A DNA stretch of 64,000 nt. It comes from Tianweitania aestuarii. Lineage in GTDB: Bacteria; Pseudomonadota; Alphaproteobacteria; Rhizobiales; Rhizobiaceae. The position numbers were made by a program, and so were the translations under genes. Location of the stretch: contig NZ_JAFMNX010000001.1 in NCBI RefSeq assembly GCF_018457165.1, positions 1,240,001-1,304,000 on the forward strand, in the 5' to 3' direction. This document shows positions 10,447 through 20,365 of the stretch, piece after piece (within the stretch, counting starts at the first letter, position 1; every line of letters starts with the position of its first letter). The notes below the pieces were generated by a model that saw nothing but the letters and a program-made list of their open reading frames with translations, was not told where the DNA came from and did no database searches.

Positions 10447-12435
10447 ATGTATCAGGCCATTGTTTTTCTTCCGCTCCTCGGCTTCCTGATCGCCGGCCTG
10501 TTTGGTCGCTCGATCGGTGCAAAGGCGTCCGAATACGTCACGTCCGGCTTCCTGGTCGTGGCTGCCGTTCTTTCGTGGATTGCCTTCTTCACGGTTGCGC
10601 TCGGTCAGACCAAAGCCTTCACCGTTCCGGTTCTGCGCTTCATTCAGGTCGGCGGCATCGACGTCTTCTGGGCACTGCGCATCGATACGCTGACCGCCGT
10701 CATGCTGATCGTGGTCAACACCGTGTCTGCATTGGTGCACATCTACTCGATTGGCTACATGCACCACGATCCGCATCGGCCGCGCTTTTTCGCTTACCTC
10801 TCGCTCTTCACCTTCGCCATGCTGATGCTGGTGACATCGGACAATTTGATCCAGATGTTCTTCGGCTGGGAGGGCGTGGGCCTGGCGTCGTATCTGCTGA
10901 TCGGCTTCTGGTACAAGAAGCCGTCGGCCAGTGCTGCGGCCATGAAGGCGTTCATCGTCAACCGTGTCGGCGATTTCGGCTTCGCGCTCGGCATCTTCGG
11001 CGTCTTCGTTCTGTTCGGTTCGGTGAACTTCGATACGATCTTCGCCAATGTCGCGACCTTCATTCCGGCAGAAGGTGCTGCGCCGCAGGGGCAGGTTGCC
11101 CTGACCTTCCTCGGTTATGCGCTGAACAACCAGGCCGCTCTGACGGTTGTCTGCCTGCTGCTCTTCATGGGCGCGATGGGCAAGTCCGCACAGATCCCGC
11201 TGCACACCTGGTTGCCCGACGCGATGGAAGGCCCGACGCCTGTGTCGGCGCTGATCCACGCTGCAACCATGGTGACCGCCGGCGTGTTCATGCTGGCCCG
11301 CTTGTCGCCGATCTTCGAGCACAGCGCGACGGCTCTGACCTTCGTCACCTTCATCGGCGCGACCACGGCAATCTTCGCCGCAACCGTCGGTCTGGTTCAG
11401 AACGACATCAAGCGCGTAATCGCTTATTCGACCTGTTCGCAGCTCGGCTATATGTTTGTCGCGCTTGGTACGGGTTTCTACGGCGCCGCCGTGTTCCACC
11501 TCTTCACGCATGCCTTCTTCAAGGCGCTGCTGTTCCTGGGCTCGGGTTCGGTGATCCATGCCGTGTCCGACGAGCAGGACATGCGCAAGATGGGCGGGTT
11601 GCGTAAGCTTATCCCGACCACATACTGGATGATGGTGATCGGCACGATCGCGTTGACCGGCGTCGGTATTCCGACGACGATTCTCGGTACCGCCGGCTTC
11701 TTCTCGAAGGACGCGATCATCGAAGGTTCGTTTGCTGCGCATAATGCGGCAAGCGGCTACGCCTTCATCATGCTCGTGCTCGCCGCCGTGTTCACCAGCT
11801 TCTATTCCTGGCGCCTGATCTTCATGACCTTCCATGGCAAGCCGCGCGCGTCGGCTGACGTCATGCACCACGTGCATGAATCACCGCCGGTGATGCTGGT
11901 GCCGCTTTATATCCTGGCAGTTGGTGCCCTCTTTGCGGGCGTTCTCTTCCACGAATATTTTGTCGGCCACGACTACAACGAATTCTGGAAGGGCGCTTTG
12001 TTCACCCTGCCCGAAAACGAGATCCTCGAGCACTTCCACCATGTGCCGTTGCTCGTGAAGCTGTCGCCCTTCATCGCGATGATCGTCGGCTTCCTGCTGG
12101 CCTACCAGTTCTACATCCGCTCGCCGGAAACACCGAAGCGACTGGCTGCTCAGCATCACGGCCTCTACCAGTTCCTTCTCAACAAGTGGTATTTCGACGA
12201 GCTCTACAACTTCCTGTTCGTGCGCCCGGCCATGCGCCTTGGCCGCTTCCTCTGGAGGCAGGGTGATGGCCGCGTGATCGATGGTATGGGACCAGACGGC
12301 ATTGCCGCACGGGTTGTCGATGTCACGCGCGGTGTCGTGCGTCTGCAGACCGGCTATCTCTACCACTACGCCTTTGTAATGCTGATCGGCATCGCCGCGC
12401 TGGTCACCTGGATGATGCTGGGGAACAGCTTCTGA
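10447..12435 (+). CDS. nuoL: NADH-quinone oxidoreductase subunit L
   Basis: Distal antiporter-like proton pump of complex I, 662 residues with about 16 helices. Typical features are [20 protein letters not shown], carrying the key Glu of helix 5, and the [24 protein letters not shown] segment, carrying the channel Lys/His region. The C-terminal part contains the long lateral helix. It overlaps nuoM by one base (TGATG). Confidence 0.97.
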   Translation: MYQAIVFLPLLGFLIAGLFGRSIGAKASEYVTSGFLVVAAVLSWIAFFTVALGQTKAFTVPVLRFIQVGGIDVFWALRIDTLTAVMLIVVNTVSALVHIYSIGYMHHDPHRPRFFAYLSLFTFAMLMLVTSDNLIQMFFGWEGVGLASYLLIGFWYKKPSASAAAMKAFIVNRVGDFGFALGIFGVFVLFGSVNFDTIFANVATFIPAEGAAPQGQVALTFLGYALNNQAALTVVCLLLFMGAMGKSAQIPLHTWLPDAMEGPTPVSALIHAATMVTAGVFMLARLSPIFEHSATALTFVTFIGATTAIFAATVGLVQNDIKRVIAYSTCSQLGYMFVALGTGFYGAAVFHLFTHAFFKALLFLGSGSVIHAVSDEQDMRKMGGLRKLIPTTYWMMVIGTIALTGVGIPTTILGTAGFFSKDAIIEGSFAAHNAASGYAFIMLVLAAVFTSFYSWRLIFMTFHGKPRASADVMHHVHESPPVMLVPLYILAVGALFAGVLFHEYFVGHDYNEFWKGALFTLPENEILEHFHHVPLLVKLSPFIAMIVGFLLAYQFYIRSPETPKRLAAQHHGLYQFLLNKWYFDELYNFLFVRPAMRLGRFLWRQGDGRVIDGMGPDGIAARVVDVTRGVVRLQTGYLYHYAFVMLIGIAALVTWMMLGNSF

Positions 12436-13943
12436 TGACTGACTGGCCAATTCTCTCGACGGTCACGTTCCTCCCGCTCGTTGGCGCGTTCCTGATCTTC
12501 CTGATCCGTGACGATGGCGCGAGCGCACGTCGCAACATCCGCAACGTCGCGCTTTTGACGACGGTGTTTACCTTCGTCCTGTCGCTTCTGATCTGGATCG
12601 GCTTCGACAACAGCCAGTCCGGTTTCCAGATGGTGGAAAAGACGAGCTGGCTCGACTCCGGCATTTCCTACCACATGGGTGTCGACGGCATTTCGATGCT
12701 GTTCGTTATCCTGACCACCTTCCTGATGCCGCTTTGCATCGCGGCCAGCTGGGTATCCGTTGAGAAGCGCGTCAAGGAATACATGATCGCGTTTCTCATC
12801 CTGGAAACGATGGTCATCGGCGTGTTCTGTGCACTCGACATCGTTCTTTTCTACGTGTTCTTCGAAGCAAGCCTGATCCCGATGTTCATCATCATCGGCG
12901 TCTGGGGTGGCAAGCGCCGCGTTTATGCGAGCTTCAAGTTCTTCCTTTATACGCTGCTCGGCTCGGTGCTGATGCTGCTCGCTATCATGGCCATGTTCTG
13001 GCAGGCGGGCACGACCGACATTCCGACGCTGATGACGCATGAGTTCCCGGCCAGCATGCAATACTGGTTATGGATCGCCTTCTTCGCGTCGTTTGCGGTC
13101 AAGATGCCGATGTGGCCGGTTCATACCTGGCTGCCGGACGCGCACGTTGAAGCGCCAACGGCGGGCTCCGTACTTCTGGCAGGCATTCTCCTGAAGATGG
13201 GCGGCTATGGCTTCTTGCGCTTCTCGCTGCCCATGTTCCCGGATGCGTCTGACTACTTCGCGCCCTTCGTCTTCACGCTGTCGGTCATAGCGATCATTTA
13301 CACCTCGCTGGTCGCGTTGATGCAGGAGGACATGAAGAAATTGATCGCCTATTCGTCGGTTGCGCATATGGGCTTTGTGACGATGGGCATCTTCGCGATG
13401 AATGCCGAAGGCGTTCAGGGCGCCATTTTCCAGATGCTGTCGCACGGCCTCGTCTCGGGTGCGCTCTTCCTCTGCGTCGGCGTGGTCTATGATCGCCTGC
13501 ATACCCGTGAGATCTCTGCCTATGGTGGTCTGGTGCATAACATGCCGAACTACGCGGTCGTGTTCCTGATCTTCACGATGGGCAATGTCGGTCTGCCGGG
13601 CACCAGTGGCTTCGTGGGCGAGTTCCTGACCATGATGGGTGCTTTCCGCGCCAACACCTGGGTCGCCTTCTTCGCGGCCACCGGTGTCATCCTTTCGGCG
13701 GCTTATGCGCTTTGGCTCTATCGCCGCATCATCTTCGGCGCCTTGACCAAGGAGAGCCTGAAGTCGATGCTGGATCTCTCGACGCGCGAAAAGGCCATCA
13801 TCTATCCGCTGGTAGTGCTCACGATCTTCTTCGGCGTTTATCCGGCTCCGGTCTTCAATGTAACGACCGCTTCGGTCGACGCGTTGATCTCCCATATCTC
13901 CCAGGCGACGGGCGCGGCTGATACCGCCTCGCTCGCGAAGTAA
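12435..13943 (+). CDS. nuoM: NADH-quinone oxidoreductase subunit M
   Basis: Second antiporter-like proton-pumping subunit, 502 residues with about 14 helices. The Glu of helix 5 is in [11 protein letters not shown], and the [20 protein letters not shown] segment is the family hallmark. Its ATG overlaps the nuoL stop. nuoN follows 14 bp later. Confidence 0.97.
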   Translation: MTDWPILSTVTFLPLVGAFLIFLIRDDGASARRNIRNVALLTTVFTFVLSLLIWIGFDNSQSGFQMVEKTSWLDSGISYHMGVDGISMLFVILTTFLMPLCIAASWVSVEKRVKEYMIAFLILETMVIGVFCALDIVLFYVFFEASLIPMFIIIGVWGGKRRVYASFKFFLYTLLGSVLMLLAIMAMFWQAGTTDIPTLMTHEFPASMQYWLWIAFFASFAVKMPMWPVHTWLPDAHVEAPTAGSVLLAGILLKMGGYGFLRFSLPMFPDASDYFAPFVFTLSVIAIIYTSLVALMQEDMKKLIAYSSVAHMGFVTMGIFAMNAEGVQGAIFQMLSHGLVSGALFLCVGVVYDRLHTREISAYGGLVHNMPNYAVVFLIFTMGNVGLPGTSGFVGEFLTMMGAFRANTWVAFFAATGVILSAAYALWLYRRIIFGALTKESLKSMLDLSTREKAIIYPLVVLTIFFGVYPAPVFNVTTASVDALISHISQATGAADTASLAK

Positions 13944-13957
13944 GGACGTCCGCAGCA

Positions 13958-15397
13958 ATGACTACGGCTCTTTCCACAAGCCTTTCGCTGCTTGGCCCGG
14001 AACTCATCCTCGCCGTCGGCGCAGTCGCGCTTCTGATGATCGGCGTGTTCAGCGCGGAACAGCGAGCCAACCGGCTTGTCACCGGTCTGAGCGTTGCCGT
14101 GCTCGTGGCAGCGCTCCTGTGGATGTGGTTCTACGGTCGTGACGGCTATGCCTTTGGCGGCGCTATTATTCAGGACGCGTTCGGCCGCTTCATGAAGAGC
14201 CTTGCGCTCATCGGTTCGGCGGTCACGCTGTTCATGTCGGTCGGCTTCGCCAAGAGCGAGCGCTTCGACAAGTTCGAGTTCCCCGTATTGATCGTGCTTT
14301 GTACGCTCGGTATGATGCTGATGATCACAGCCAACGACATGCTTGGCCTGTATCTTGGCCTCGAACTGCAGTCGCTGGCGATCTATGTGCTTGCCGCCTT
14401 CAATCGCGACAGCCTCCGCTCCACGGAAGCCGGTCTGAAGTATTTCGTGCTCGGCGCATTGTCTTCCGGCATGCTGCTTTACGGCATTTCGCTGGTTTAC
14501 GGTTACACTGGCCACACGGGCTTCCAGGAAATCGCACTCGCCTTGAACGGTTCGGAGCGTCAGCTCGGCCTCGTCTTTGGTCTGGTCTTCGTTCTGGCCG
14601 GCTTGGCTTTCAAGATTTCCGCCGTGCCGTTCCACATGTGGACGCCGGACGTTTATGAAGGCGCGCCGACGCCGATCACCGCCTTCATGGCTGCTGCGCC
14701 CAAGATGGCTGCCATGGCGCTGACAGTGCGCGTCACCATGGAAGCGTTTGCGCCGATCGCACCGGACTGGCAGCAGATCATCGTGTTCATCTCGATCGCG
14801 TCCATGCTGCTTGGTTCGTTTGCCGCCATCGGTCAGCGCAACATCAAGCGCCTGATGGCCTATTCCTCGATCGGCCACATGGGCTTTGCTCTGGTCGGTC
14901 TGGCCGCCAACTCCGAAACGGGCGTTCGCGGCGTCGTGCTCTACATGGCGATCTATCTGGCGATGACGCTGGGCACCTTCGCCGTCATTCTCGCGATGCG
15001 CCGCAAGGAAGGCAATGTCGAGAATATCGACGATCTCGCCGGTCTTTCTACGACCCATCCGCTGATGGCGCTCGTTCTGACCATCATGATGTTCTCGCTC
15101 GCTGGCATCCCGCCTTTGGCAGGCTTCTGGGCCAAGTGGTACGTCTTCCTGGCGGCGATCAACTCCGGTCTTTACGCCTTGTCGGTGATCGGTGTTCTCG
15201 CTTCCGTGGTGGGTGCCTTCTACTACTTGCGTCTCATCAAGATCATGTGGTTCGATGAGCCTGTCGGCAGCTTCGTTCCTGTTGCCGGTGAGTTGCGCGT
15301 TGTTCTGGCTGTGTCGGCTGCCTTTACGCTGCTTTACGTGCTCATCGGTGGTCCGCTCGGCAATATGGCGGAAGCCGCAGCAATGTCCTTCTTCTGA
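13958..15397 (+). CDS. nuoN: NADH-quinone oxidoreductase subunit N
   Basis: Third antiporter-like subunit, 479 residues with about 14 helices. Hallmarks include [19 protein letters not shown], with the helix-5 Glu, and the [19 protein letters not shown] segment. It ends the set of 14 classical complex I genes, but the transcription unit appears to continue, since birA starts 3 bp after its stop. Confidence 0.97.
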   Translation: MTTALSTSLSLLGPELILAVGAVALLMIGVFSAEQRANRLVTGLSVAVLVAALLWMWFYGRDGYAFGGAIIQDAFGRFMKSLALIGSAVTLFMSVGFAKSERFDKFEFPVLIVLCTLGMMLMITANDMLGLYLGLELQSLAIYVLAAFNRDSLRSTEAGLKYFVLGALSSGMLLYGISLVYGYTGHTGFQEIALALNGSERQLGLVFGLVFVLAGLAFKISAVPFHMWTPDVYEGAPTPITAFMAAAPKMAAMALTVRVTMEAFAPIAPDWQQIIVFISIASMLLGSFAAIGQRNIKRLMAYSSIGHMGFALVGLAANSETGVRGVVLYMAIYLAMTLGTFAVILAMRRKEGNVENIDDLAGLSTTHPLMALVLTIMMFSLAGIPPLAGFWAKWYVFLAAINSGLYALSVIGVLASVVGAFYYLRLIKIMWFDEPVGSFVPVAGELRVVLAVSAAFTLLYVLIGGPLGNMAEAAAMSFF

Positions 15398-15400
15398 GGA

Positions 15401-16228
15401 ATGACGTTCCAACTCGCTCCGGAGGCACTGGATCAAGGGTATCGCTTGGAGGGCCATCATACGGTCGGTTCCACAAATGCCCTTGCCCTGGAGCGTGCAA
15501 CGAATGGTGACGCGGGCAATCTCTGGATCTGCGCGCTGAAACAGGAAAGTGGCCGCGGGCGACGGGGTCGCGCCTGGGAAACGCCGGTCGGCAATCTCGC
15601 GGCAACGTTGCTGGTGGTCGGAAGCCATGATCCCAAGAGAGCCGCCACGCTCGGCTTCGTGGCAGGGCTCTCGCTCTCGGACGCTCTGCAGGCAGCTCTG
15701 CCTGACGCCGATCTTTCGGTCGCAGCCGATGCTGGCGGGATGCGGGACGGCAGTCGCTTTGCCTTGAAGTGGCCGAACGATGTTTTGGCTGATGGTGCCA
15801 AGCTGTCCGGCATCTTGCTTGAATCGACGTTCCTGCCGGACGGGCGCTTCGCCGTTGCTGTCGGGATCGGCGTCAACGTAGTCGCTCACCCCGCAGATCT
15901 TCCCTATCCCGCAACATCGCTGCAGGCTCTGGGTGCTGATCTGACGGCCGAGGACCTGCTCAGCCTGCTCAGCGCAGCCTGGGCGCGCAACATTGCGCTG
16001 TGGGACGAGGGGCGGGGCCTGGCTGTTATCCGCGACCTTTGGCTTGCAAGAGCCGCTGGCCTAGGCGGCGATGTGGCCGTGCGGCTTGACGGCGCGGTTC
16101 TTCGCGGCACATTCGAGACCATCGACGAGGATTGCCGCTTCGTTATTCGTCTGAACGACGGCAGCCTGGCGCAGATCGCGGCAGGTGACGTACATTTCGG
16201 GGCTGTCGCTTCGGCGTCCGCTTCATAA
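15401..16228 (+). CDS. birA: Biotin--[acetyl-CoA-carboxylase] ligase
   Basis: Attaches biotin to biotin-carboxyl-carrier proteins via biotinyl-AMP. The adenylate-binding loop GRGRRGRAW is at 51-59, and the catalytic KWPNDVL segment with the following KLSGIL is present. At 275 residues it lacks the N-terminal winged-helix domain of E. coli BirA, so it should be a ligase only and not a biotin repressor. The GAGGA sequence next to the ATG also overlaps the nuoN stop, suggesting coupling. birA after nuoN is a common rhizobial arrangement. Confidence 0.94.
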   Translation: MTFQLAPEALDQGYRLEGHHTVGSTNALALERATNGDAGNLWICALKQESGRGRRGRAWETPVGNLAATLLVVGSHDPKRAATLGFVAGLSLSDALQAALPDADLSVAADAGGMRDGSRFALKWPNDVLADGAKLSGILLESTFLPDGRFAVAVGIGVNVVAHPADLPYPATSLQALGADLTAEDLLSLLSAAWARNIALWDEGRGLAVIRDLWLARAAGLGGDVAVRLDGAVLRGTFETIDEDCRFVIRLNDGSLAQIAAGDVHFGAVASASAS

Positions 16229-16238
16229 AGGATAGACA

Positions 16239-17909
16239 TTGGCTGACGAGAACAACGCGGAACTGGTCTTTGTGCCTCTTGGAGGCGTCGGCGAAATCGG
16301 CATGAACTTCGCGCTCTACGGCTTCGGTCCGCCGAAGGCACGCGAATGGATCGTGGTGGATGTCGGCGTGACCTTCCCAGGCCCGGATCTGCCTGGTGTC
16401 GACCTTGTTTTGCCCGACATCCGTTTCATTGAGGAGCGGCTCGACGATCTGCGCGGCATTATCATCACGCATGCGCATGAAGATCACTATGGCGCTCTGC
16501 TCGATCTTTGGCCGCGCCTGAAGGCGCCGGTCTGGATGACGCCCTTCAGCGCCGGCCTCTTGGAAGCCAAGCGCTCGGCGGAAGCCAAGTCGCTGGAGGT
16601 GCCGGTCGAGATCTACAAGGCGGGATCCACCTTCCAGGTTGGACCTTTCTCGATCGAGGCGATTGGCGTGACCCACTCGATCCCCGAACCAGTTTCGCTG
16701 GCAATCACCACGCCGGTGGGAACAGTCATTCATACCGGCGATTGGAAGATCGATCCAGCACCGACACTGCCGCCACTGATCGACGAGAACCGGTTCCGCG
16801 AGCTTGGCCAGAAAGGCGTGGCCGCGCTGATTTGCGACTCGACCAACGCGTTGCGCGAAGGCGACTCGCCTTCCGAGGAAGCCGTCGGTGAAGGCATTCG
16901 GGGTGTCATCGAAAATGCGCCGGGCCGCGTTGCGATCACGACTTTCTCGTCGAATGTCGGCCGCATCAAGTCGGTTGCAGAGGCCGCTTTGGCGACCGAC
17001 CGTCAGGTGCTGGTGCTCGGCCGCTCGCTCAAGCGCGTCATCGACGTTGCAAGCGACCTTGGCTATCTCGAAGGTCTTCCGTCGTTCATCGGTGAGGAGG
17101 ATTACGGCTATATCCCACGCGACAAGGTGGTGATCCTGTGCACCGGCAGCCAGGGCGAAGCCCGCGCAGCGCTTGCGAAGCTCGCGCGTGACGAGTTCCG
17201 CAATGTTGCCTTGTCGCCGGGTGATCTCGTCATCTACTCGTCGCGGACCATTCCCGGCAACGAGAAGGCCACTCTTGAAACCAAGAACCTGTTGATCGAG
17301 CAGGGAATTAAGATCGTCGAAGACAGCGATGCCCTCGTTCATGTGTCCGGTCACCCGCGCCGCAGCGAGTTGCGCCGGATGTATGAATGGGTGAAGCCGC
17401 AGATCGCGGTGCCTGTTCACGGCGAGGCGGCTCACCTCATGGGGCATGCCCAGCTCGCGCGCGATTGCGGTGTCACCGATGTCCCGAAGGTTCGCAACGG
17501 TGACATGGTTCGCTTGGCGCCCGGTCCGTCCAAGATCATCGATCAGGTGCCGATCGGGCGCGTCATGAAAGATGGTCGCCTGATTGGCGATGAGGTTGCG
17601 ACCGGCGTTCGTGATCGCCGCAAGCTATCCTTTGCCGGCCATGTGGCGGTGAATGTCGTGCTCGACGAGCGCTATGACCTCGCAGGCGATCCTGATCTGG
17701 TTGCGATCGGCATTCCCGAATCTGATGGCAGAGGCGAGGACTTCGAGGAAGTTCTGCTCGACGCTGCGATCGGTGCCTTTGACAGTATCCCGCGCCAGCG
17801 CCGCAAGGATCTGGACATGGTGTCGGAAGCGGTGCGGCGTGCGGTCCGCTCGTCGGCCAACGAAGTCTGGGGTAAGAAGCCGATCGTAACCGTCTTCGTG
17901 ACGCGCTGA
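16239..17909 (+). CDS. rnj: Ribonuclease J
   Basis: Metallo-beta-lactamase/beta-CASP ribonuclease with 5'-3' exo- and endonuclease activity in RNA maturation and decay. The zinc motif HAHEDH is at 78-83. The beta-CASP region and the C-terminal HVSGHPRRSELRRMYEWVKP motif are visible. The start is a TTG at 16239, 8 bp after an AAAGGAT ribosome-binding site; the next possible start (Met-22) would remove conserved sequence. At 556 residues it is normal for alphaproteobacterial RNase J. It lies 10 bp after birA. Confidence 0.95.
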   Translation: MADENNAELVFVPLGGVGEIGMNFALYGFGPPKAREWIVVDVGVTFPGPDLPGVDLVLPDIRFIEERLDDLRGIIITHAHEDHYGALLDLWPRLKAPVWMTPFSAGLLEAKRSAEAKSLEVPVEIYKAGSTFQVGPFSIEAIGVTHSIPEPVSLAITTPVGTVIHTGDWKIDPAPTLPPLIDENRFRELGQKGVAALICDSTNALREGDSPSEEAVGEGIRGVIENAPGRVAITTFSSNVGRIKSVAEAALATDRQVLVLGRSLKRVIDVASDLGYLEGLPSFIGEEDYGYIPRDKVVILCTGSQGEARAALAKLARDEFRNVALSPGDLVIYSSRTIPGNEKATLETKNLLIEQGIKIVEDSDALVHVSGHPRRSELRRMYEWVKPQIAVPVHGEAAHLMGHAQLARDCGVTDVPKVRNGDMVRLAPGPSKIIDQVPIGRVMKDGRLIGDEVATGVRDRRKLSFAGHVAVNVVLDERYDLAGDPDLVAIGIPESDGRGEDFEEVLLDAAIGAFDSIPRQRRKDLDMVSEAVRRAVRSSANEVWGKKPIVTVFVTR

Positions 17910-17944
17910 GTGCCCGCCAGGAAGAACCGCCAGGGGAGGACAGC

Positions 17945-18349
17945 ATGCTCGGACGTCTCAACCATGTCGCGATCGCGGTGCCGGATCTCGCCGCGGCGTC
18001 GGCGGTTTACCGTGATACGCTCGGCGCAACCGTCACGGAGCCTCAGGCTCTGCCGGAACACGGCGTGACGGTCGTGTTCATCGATGTGGGCAACACAAAG
18101 ATCGAACTGCTCGAGCCCTTGGGCGAGACCTCGTCGATCGCTGGTTTTCTGCAGAAGAACCCGGCCGGGGCTATGCACCACGTTTGCTACGAGGTCGCGG
18201 ACATCCTCGCGGCGCGTGATCAACTGAAAGCATCGGGCATGCGAATCCTGGGGGATGGAGAGCCGAAGATCGGCGCACACGGCAAGCCGGTGCTGTTCCT
18301 GCATCCCAAAGACTTCCAAGGTACGCTCGTTGAACTCGAGCAGGTCTGA
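17945..18349 (+). CDS. mce: Methylmalonyl-CoA epimerase
   Basis: Vicinal-oxygen-chelate fold enzyme that interconverts (R)- and (S)-methylmalonyl-CoA on the route from propionyl-CoA to succinyl-CoA. The N-terminal LNHVAIAVPDL supplies the first metal His. MHHVCYEV in the second half and the terminal GTLVELEQV, with the metal Glu, complete the metal set. The 134-residue length is standard. A strong GGGGAGGA site (17933-17940) precedes the ATG. The mutase is not in this window. Confidence 0.92.
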   Translation: MLGRLNHVAIAVPDLAAASAVYRDTLGATVTEPQALPEHGVTVVFIDVGNTKIELLEPLGETSSIAGFLQKNPAGAMHHVCYEVADILAARDQLKASGMRILGDGEPKIGAHGKPVLFLHPKDFQGTLVELEQV

Positions 18350-18361
18350 GGGCTGATCCTG

Positions 18362-18637
18362 ATGAGCTGGATTTCGTTTGTTGCTGTTTATTTCGTGATC
18401 TGGTGGCTGACCCTGTTCGCGGTTCTGCCGTTCGGCGTTCGCACGCAGGATGACGACAATGCCGTCACTCTGGGAACAACGGCCAGCGCACCGCGCGGTC
18501 CGCATATGCTGCGCGCAATCGTCAGCACCACGATCGTGGCGTCCATTATTGTTGGAGGCTTTTATTGGCTGACCCACGGTTTGGGCTACAGCTTTGACGA
18601 TATTCCGCTCATGGTTCCTCAGGACCTCGCCCGCTAA
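18362..18637 (+). CDS. DUF1467 family small membrane protein
   Basis: A 91-residue protein with two hydrophobic helices (about 3-24 and 50-72), separated by an acidic linker containing RTQDDD. It fits the alphaproteobacterial DUF1467 family, usually found next to mce or proS. The function is unknown. It starts 12 bp after mce and ends the plus-strand gene run that began with nuoA. Confidence 0.85.
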   Translation: MSWISFVAVYFVIWWLTLFAVLPFGVRTQDDDNAVTLGTTASAPRGPHMLRAIVSTTIVASIIVGGFYWLTHGLGYSFDDIPLMVPQDLAR

Positions 18638-18657
18638 CCTTCTGAGTTCATACAGGT

Positions 18658-18688
18658 CAAAAAAAATGCAGGGCATTTAGCCCTGCAT
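18658..18688 (-). terminator. Minus-facing intrinsic terminator
   Basis: A perfect 9-bp stem, ATGCAGGGC (18666-18674), loop of 5, GCCCTGCAT (18680-18688), is flanked on its left by a run of eight A (18659-18666). Read on the minus strand this is hairpin plus T8, a textbook terminator. There is no T-run for plus-strand transcripts. Both neighbouring genes are on the plus strand, so the terminator implies a minus-strand transcript from the gap to its right. Confidence 0.7.
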
Positions 18689-18812
18689 CCAAGATACGCG
18701 TCCGACCATTTCCGTATTCCGGCGGCTGCGAGTGACCGCGCCTAGATCGCATCCTCCCAAGACTTGACCGCGTTCGGAGAATGAAATGTTTTTCTTCATT
18801 CCCGCTGTTGTA
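18658..18812 (-). ncRNA. Candidate minus-strand small RNA before proS
   Basis: The 396-bp gap between the DUF1467 gene and proS has no convincing plus-strand gene. On the minus strand, GTGACA (complement of 18842-18847) and TAAGGT (complement of 18819-18824) lie 17 bp apart and would start a transcript near 18812. The perfect terminator at 18658-18688 would end it after about 155 nt. A hairpin (18779-18785 with 18795-18801) lies near its 5' end, together with an 18-codon ORF starting MKKNISF. No known RNA family is recognised. Confidence 0.3.
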
Positions 18813-18840
18813 TGATTGACCTTAACTGTTGGACACAAAG

Positions 18841-18869
18841 TTGTCACGAAGAATCTTATTCAATAGCTT
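18841..18869 (+). promoter_or_regulatory. Possible proS promoter
   Basis: TTGTCA (18841-18846) and TAGCTT (18864-18869), spaced 17 bp, would give a leader of about 155 nt before proS. The -35 sequence shares its bases with the minus-strand GTGACA, so the two candidate promoters diverge from one palindromic TTGTCAC block. Confidence 0.3.
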
Positions 18870-19033
18870 ATAGCTTGTGCTGCATTGCACAAAAACTGCG
18901 CAGCTGGACCCAAGCTTTCGCTTCTGGAACGGTCGGGCTGGCTCGGGTTTCCAAGCTGCCATGAAATGGCTATGAAGCGAGCCCAGTCACAGCCAAAGCA
19001 CGCCGATTCCGGCAGCACTCTTTTACGGATTTC

Positions 19034-20365
19034 ATGATGCGTCTGTCGCGCTACTTCCTTCCGATCCTCAAGGAAACGCCGCGCGAGGCGGAGATCGTGT
19101 CGCATCGCCTGATGCTGCGTGCCGGCATGATCCGCCAGCAAGGGCAGGGCAGTTTCTCCTGGCTGCCGCTTGGCAAGCGCGTGTTGGACAAGGTCTGCAC
19201 CATCATCCGCGAGGAACAGAACCGCTCCGGTGCCTTGGAGATCATGATGCCGACCGTGCAGTCGGCGGATCTTTGGCGCGAAAGCGGCCGCTATGATGCG
19301 TATGGCAAGGAAATGCTGCGCATCAAGGACCGGCATGATCGCGACATGCTTTACGGTCCGACCAACGAGGAAATGGTCACAGACATTTTCCGGTCGTATG
19401 TCCGGTCCTATAAGGACCTGCCGCTCAACCTCTACCATATTCAGTGGAAGTATCGCGACGAGGTGCGCCCGCGCTTCGGCGTTATGCGCTCGCGTGAGTT
19501 CCTGATGAAGGACGCTTACTCCTTCGATTTGGACTTTGAGAGTGCGAAGGCTGCTTACTACCGTATGTTCGTGGCCTATCTGCGCACCTTCGCGCGCGTC
19601 GGCATGAAGGCGATCCCCATGAAGGCCGATACGGGCCCGATCGGTGGCGATCTCAGCCATGAATTCATCATCCTGGCAGATACGGGCGAGAGCGGCGTGT
19701 TCTGCCACCGCGATTATCTCGACATGCCTGTTCCGGGCGCCGACACGGACTTTTCCGACGACGCGGCGATTGCCGGCATCGTGCAGGACTGGACGACGCC
19801 CTACGCGGCAACCGACGAGATGCACGACGAAGCGGCCTGGAACGCCGTTCCTGCCGGTGATCAGCTCGCTGCCCGCGGCATCGAAGTCGGCCACATCTTC
19901 CACTTCGGTCAGAAATATTCCGAGCCGATGGGCGCCAAGGTTCAGGGTCCAGACGGCAAGGACCATTTCGTGTCCATGGGGTCTTACGGCATCGGCCCGT
20001 CGCGCTTGATAGCCGCGATCATCGAGGCCAGCCATGACGAGAACGGCATCATCTGGCCGGAAGGTGTTGCCCCCTTCGATGTCGTGATCATCAATATGAA
20101 GGCCGGCGATCCCGAATGTGACCGTGTGTGCGCCGAACTCGAAGCGGCTCATGAGGCTGCCGGGTTCGATGTGCTCGTGGACGACACGGATCAGCGCGCC
20201 GGAGGTAAGTTCGCGACCGCTGATCTGATCGGCATTCCGCTGCAGGTCATCGTCGGCCCGCGCGGCGTGGCTGATGGCACTGTGGAAGTCAAGCGCCGCG
20301 CGACAGGCGAGCGCGACGTGAAGACCATTGCTGAACTCAAAGCGTCTCTGGAGACAAAGGCTTGA
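19034..20365 (+). CDS. proS: Proline--tRNA ligase, short alphaproteobacterial form
   Basis: Class II synthetase charging tRNA-Pro. Motif 2 is in the [22 protein letters not shown] region and motif 3 in the [12 protein letters not shown] region. At 442-443 residues it lacks the editing insertion (INS) found between motifs 2 and 3 in the E. coli-type enzyme of about 570 residues. This is the usual form in rhizobia. Start may be either Met of an MM pair (19034 or 19037); relatives start [11 protein letters not shown]. The lolC start overlaps the stop. Confidence 0.95.
   Translation: MMRLSRYFLPILKETPREAEIVSHRLMLRAGMIRQQGQGSFSWLPLGKRVLDKVCTIIREEQNRSGALEIMMPTVQSADLWRESGRYDAYGKEMLRIKDRHDRDMLYGPTNEEMVTDIFRSYVRSYKDLPLNLYHIQWKYRDEVRPRFGVMRSREFLMKDAYSFDLDFESAKAAYYRMFVAYLRTFARVGMKAIPMKADTGPIGGDLSHEFIILADTGESGVFCHRDYLDMPVPGADTDFSDDAAIAGIVQDWTTPYAATDEMHDEAAWNAVPAGDQLAARGIEVGHIFHFGQKYSEPMGAKVQGPDGKDHFVSMGSYGIGPSRLIAAIIEASHDENGIIWPEGVAPFDVVIINMKAGDPECDRVCAELEAAHEAAGFDVLVDDTDQRAGGKFATADLIGIPLQVIVGPRGVADGTVEVKRRATGERDVKTIAELKASLETKA

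Noticed and set aside
10417-11877. Minus-strand ORF of 486 codons opposite nuoL
   Set aside because: Same type of antisense shadow, with low-complexity charged sequence and no recognisable domain.
13838-15889. Minus-strand ORF of 683 codons opposite nuoN and birA
   Set aside because: Spans two real genes and their junction, with no protein family features.
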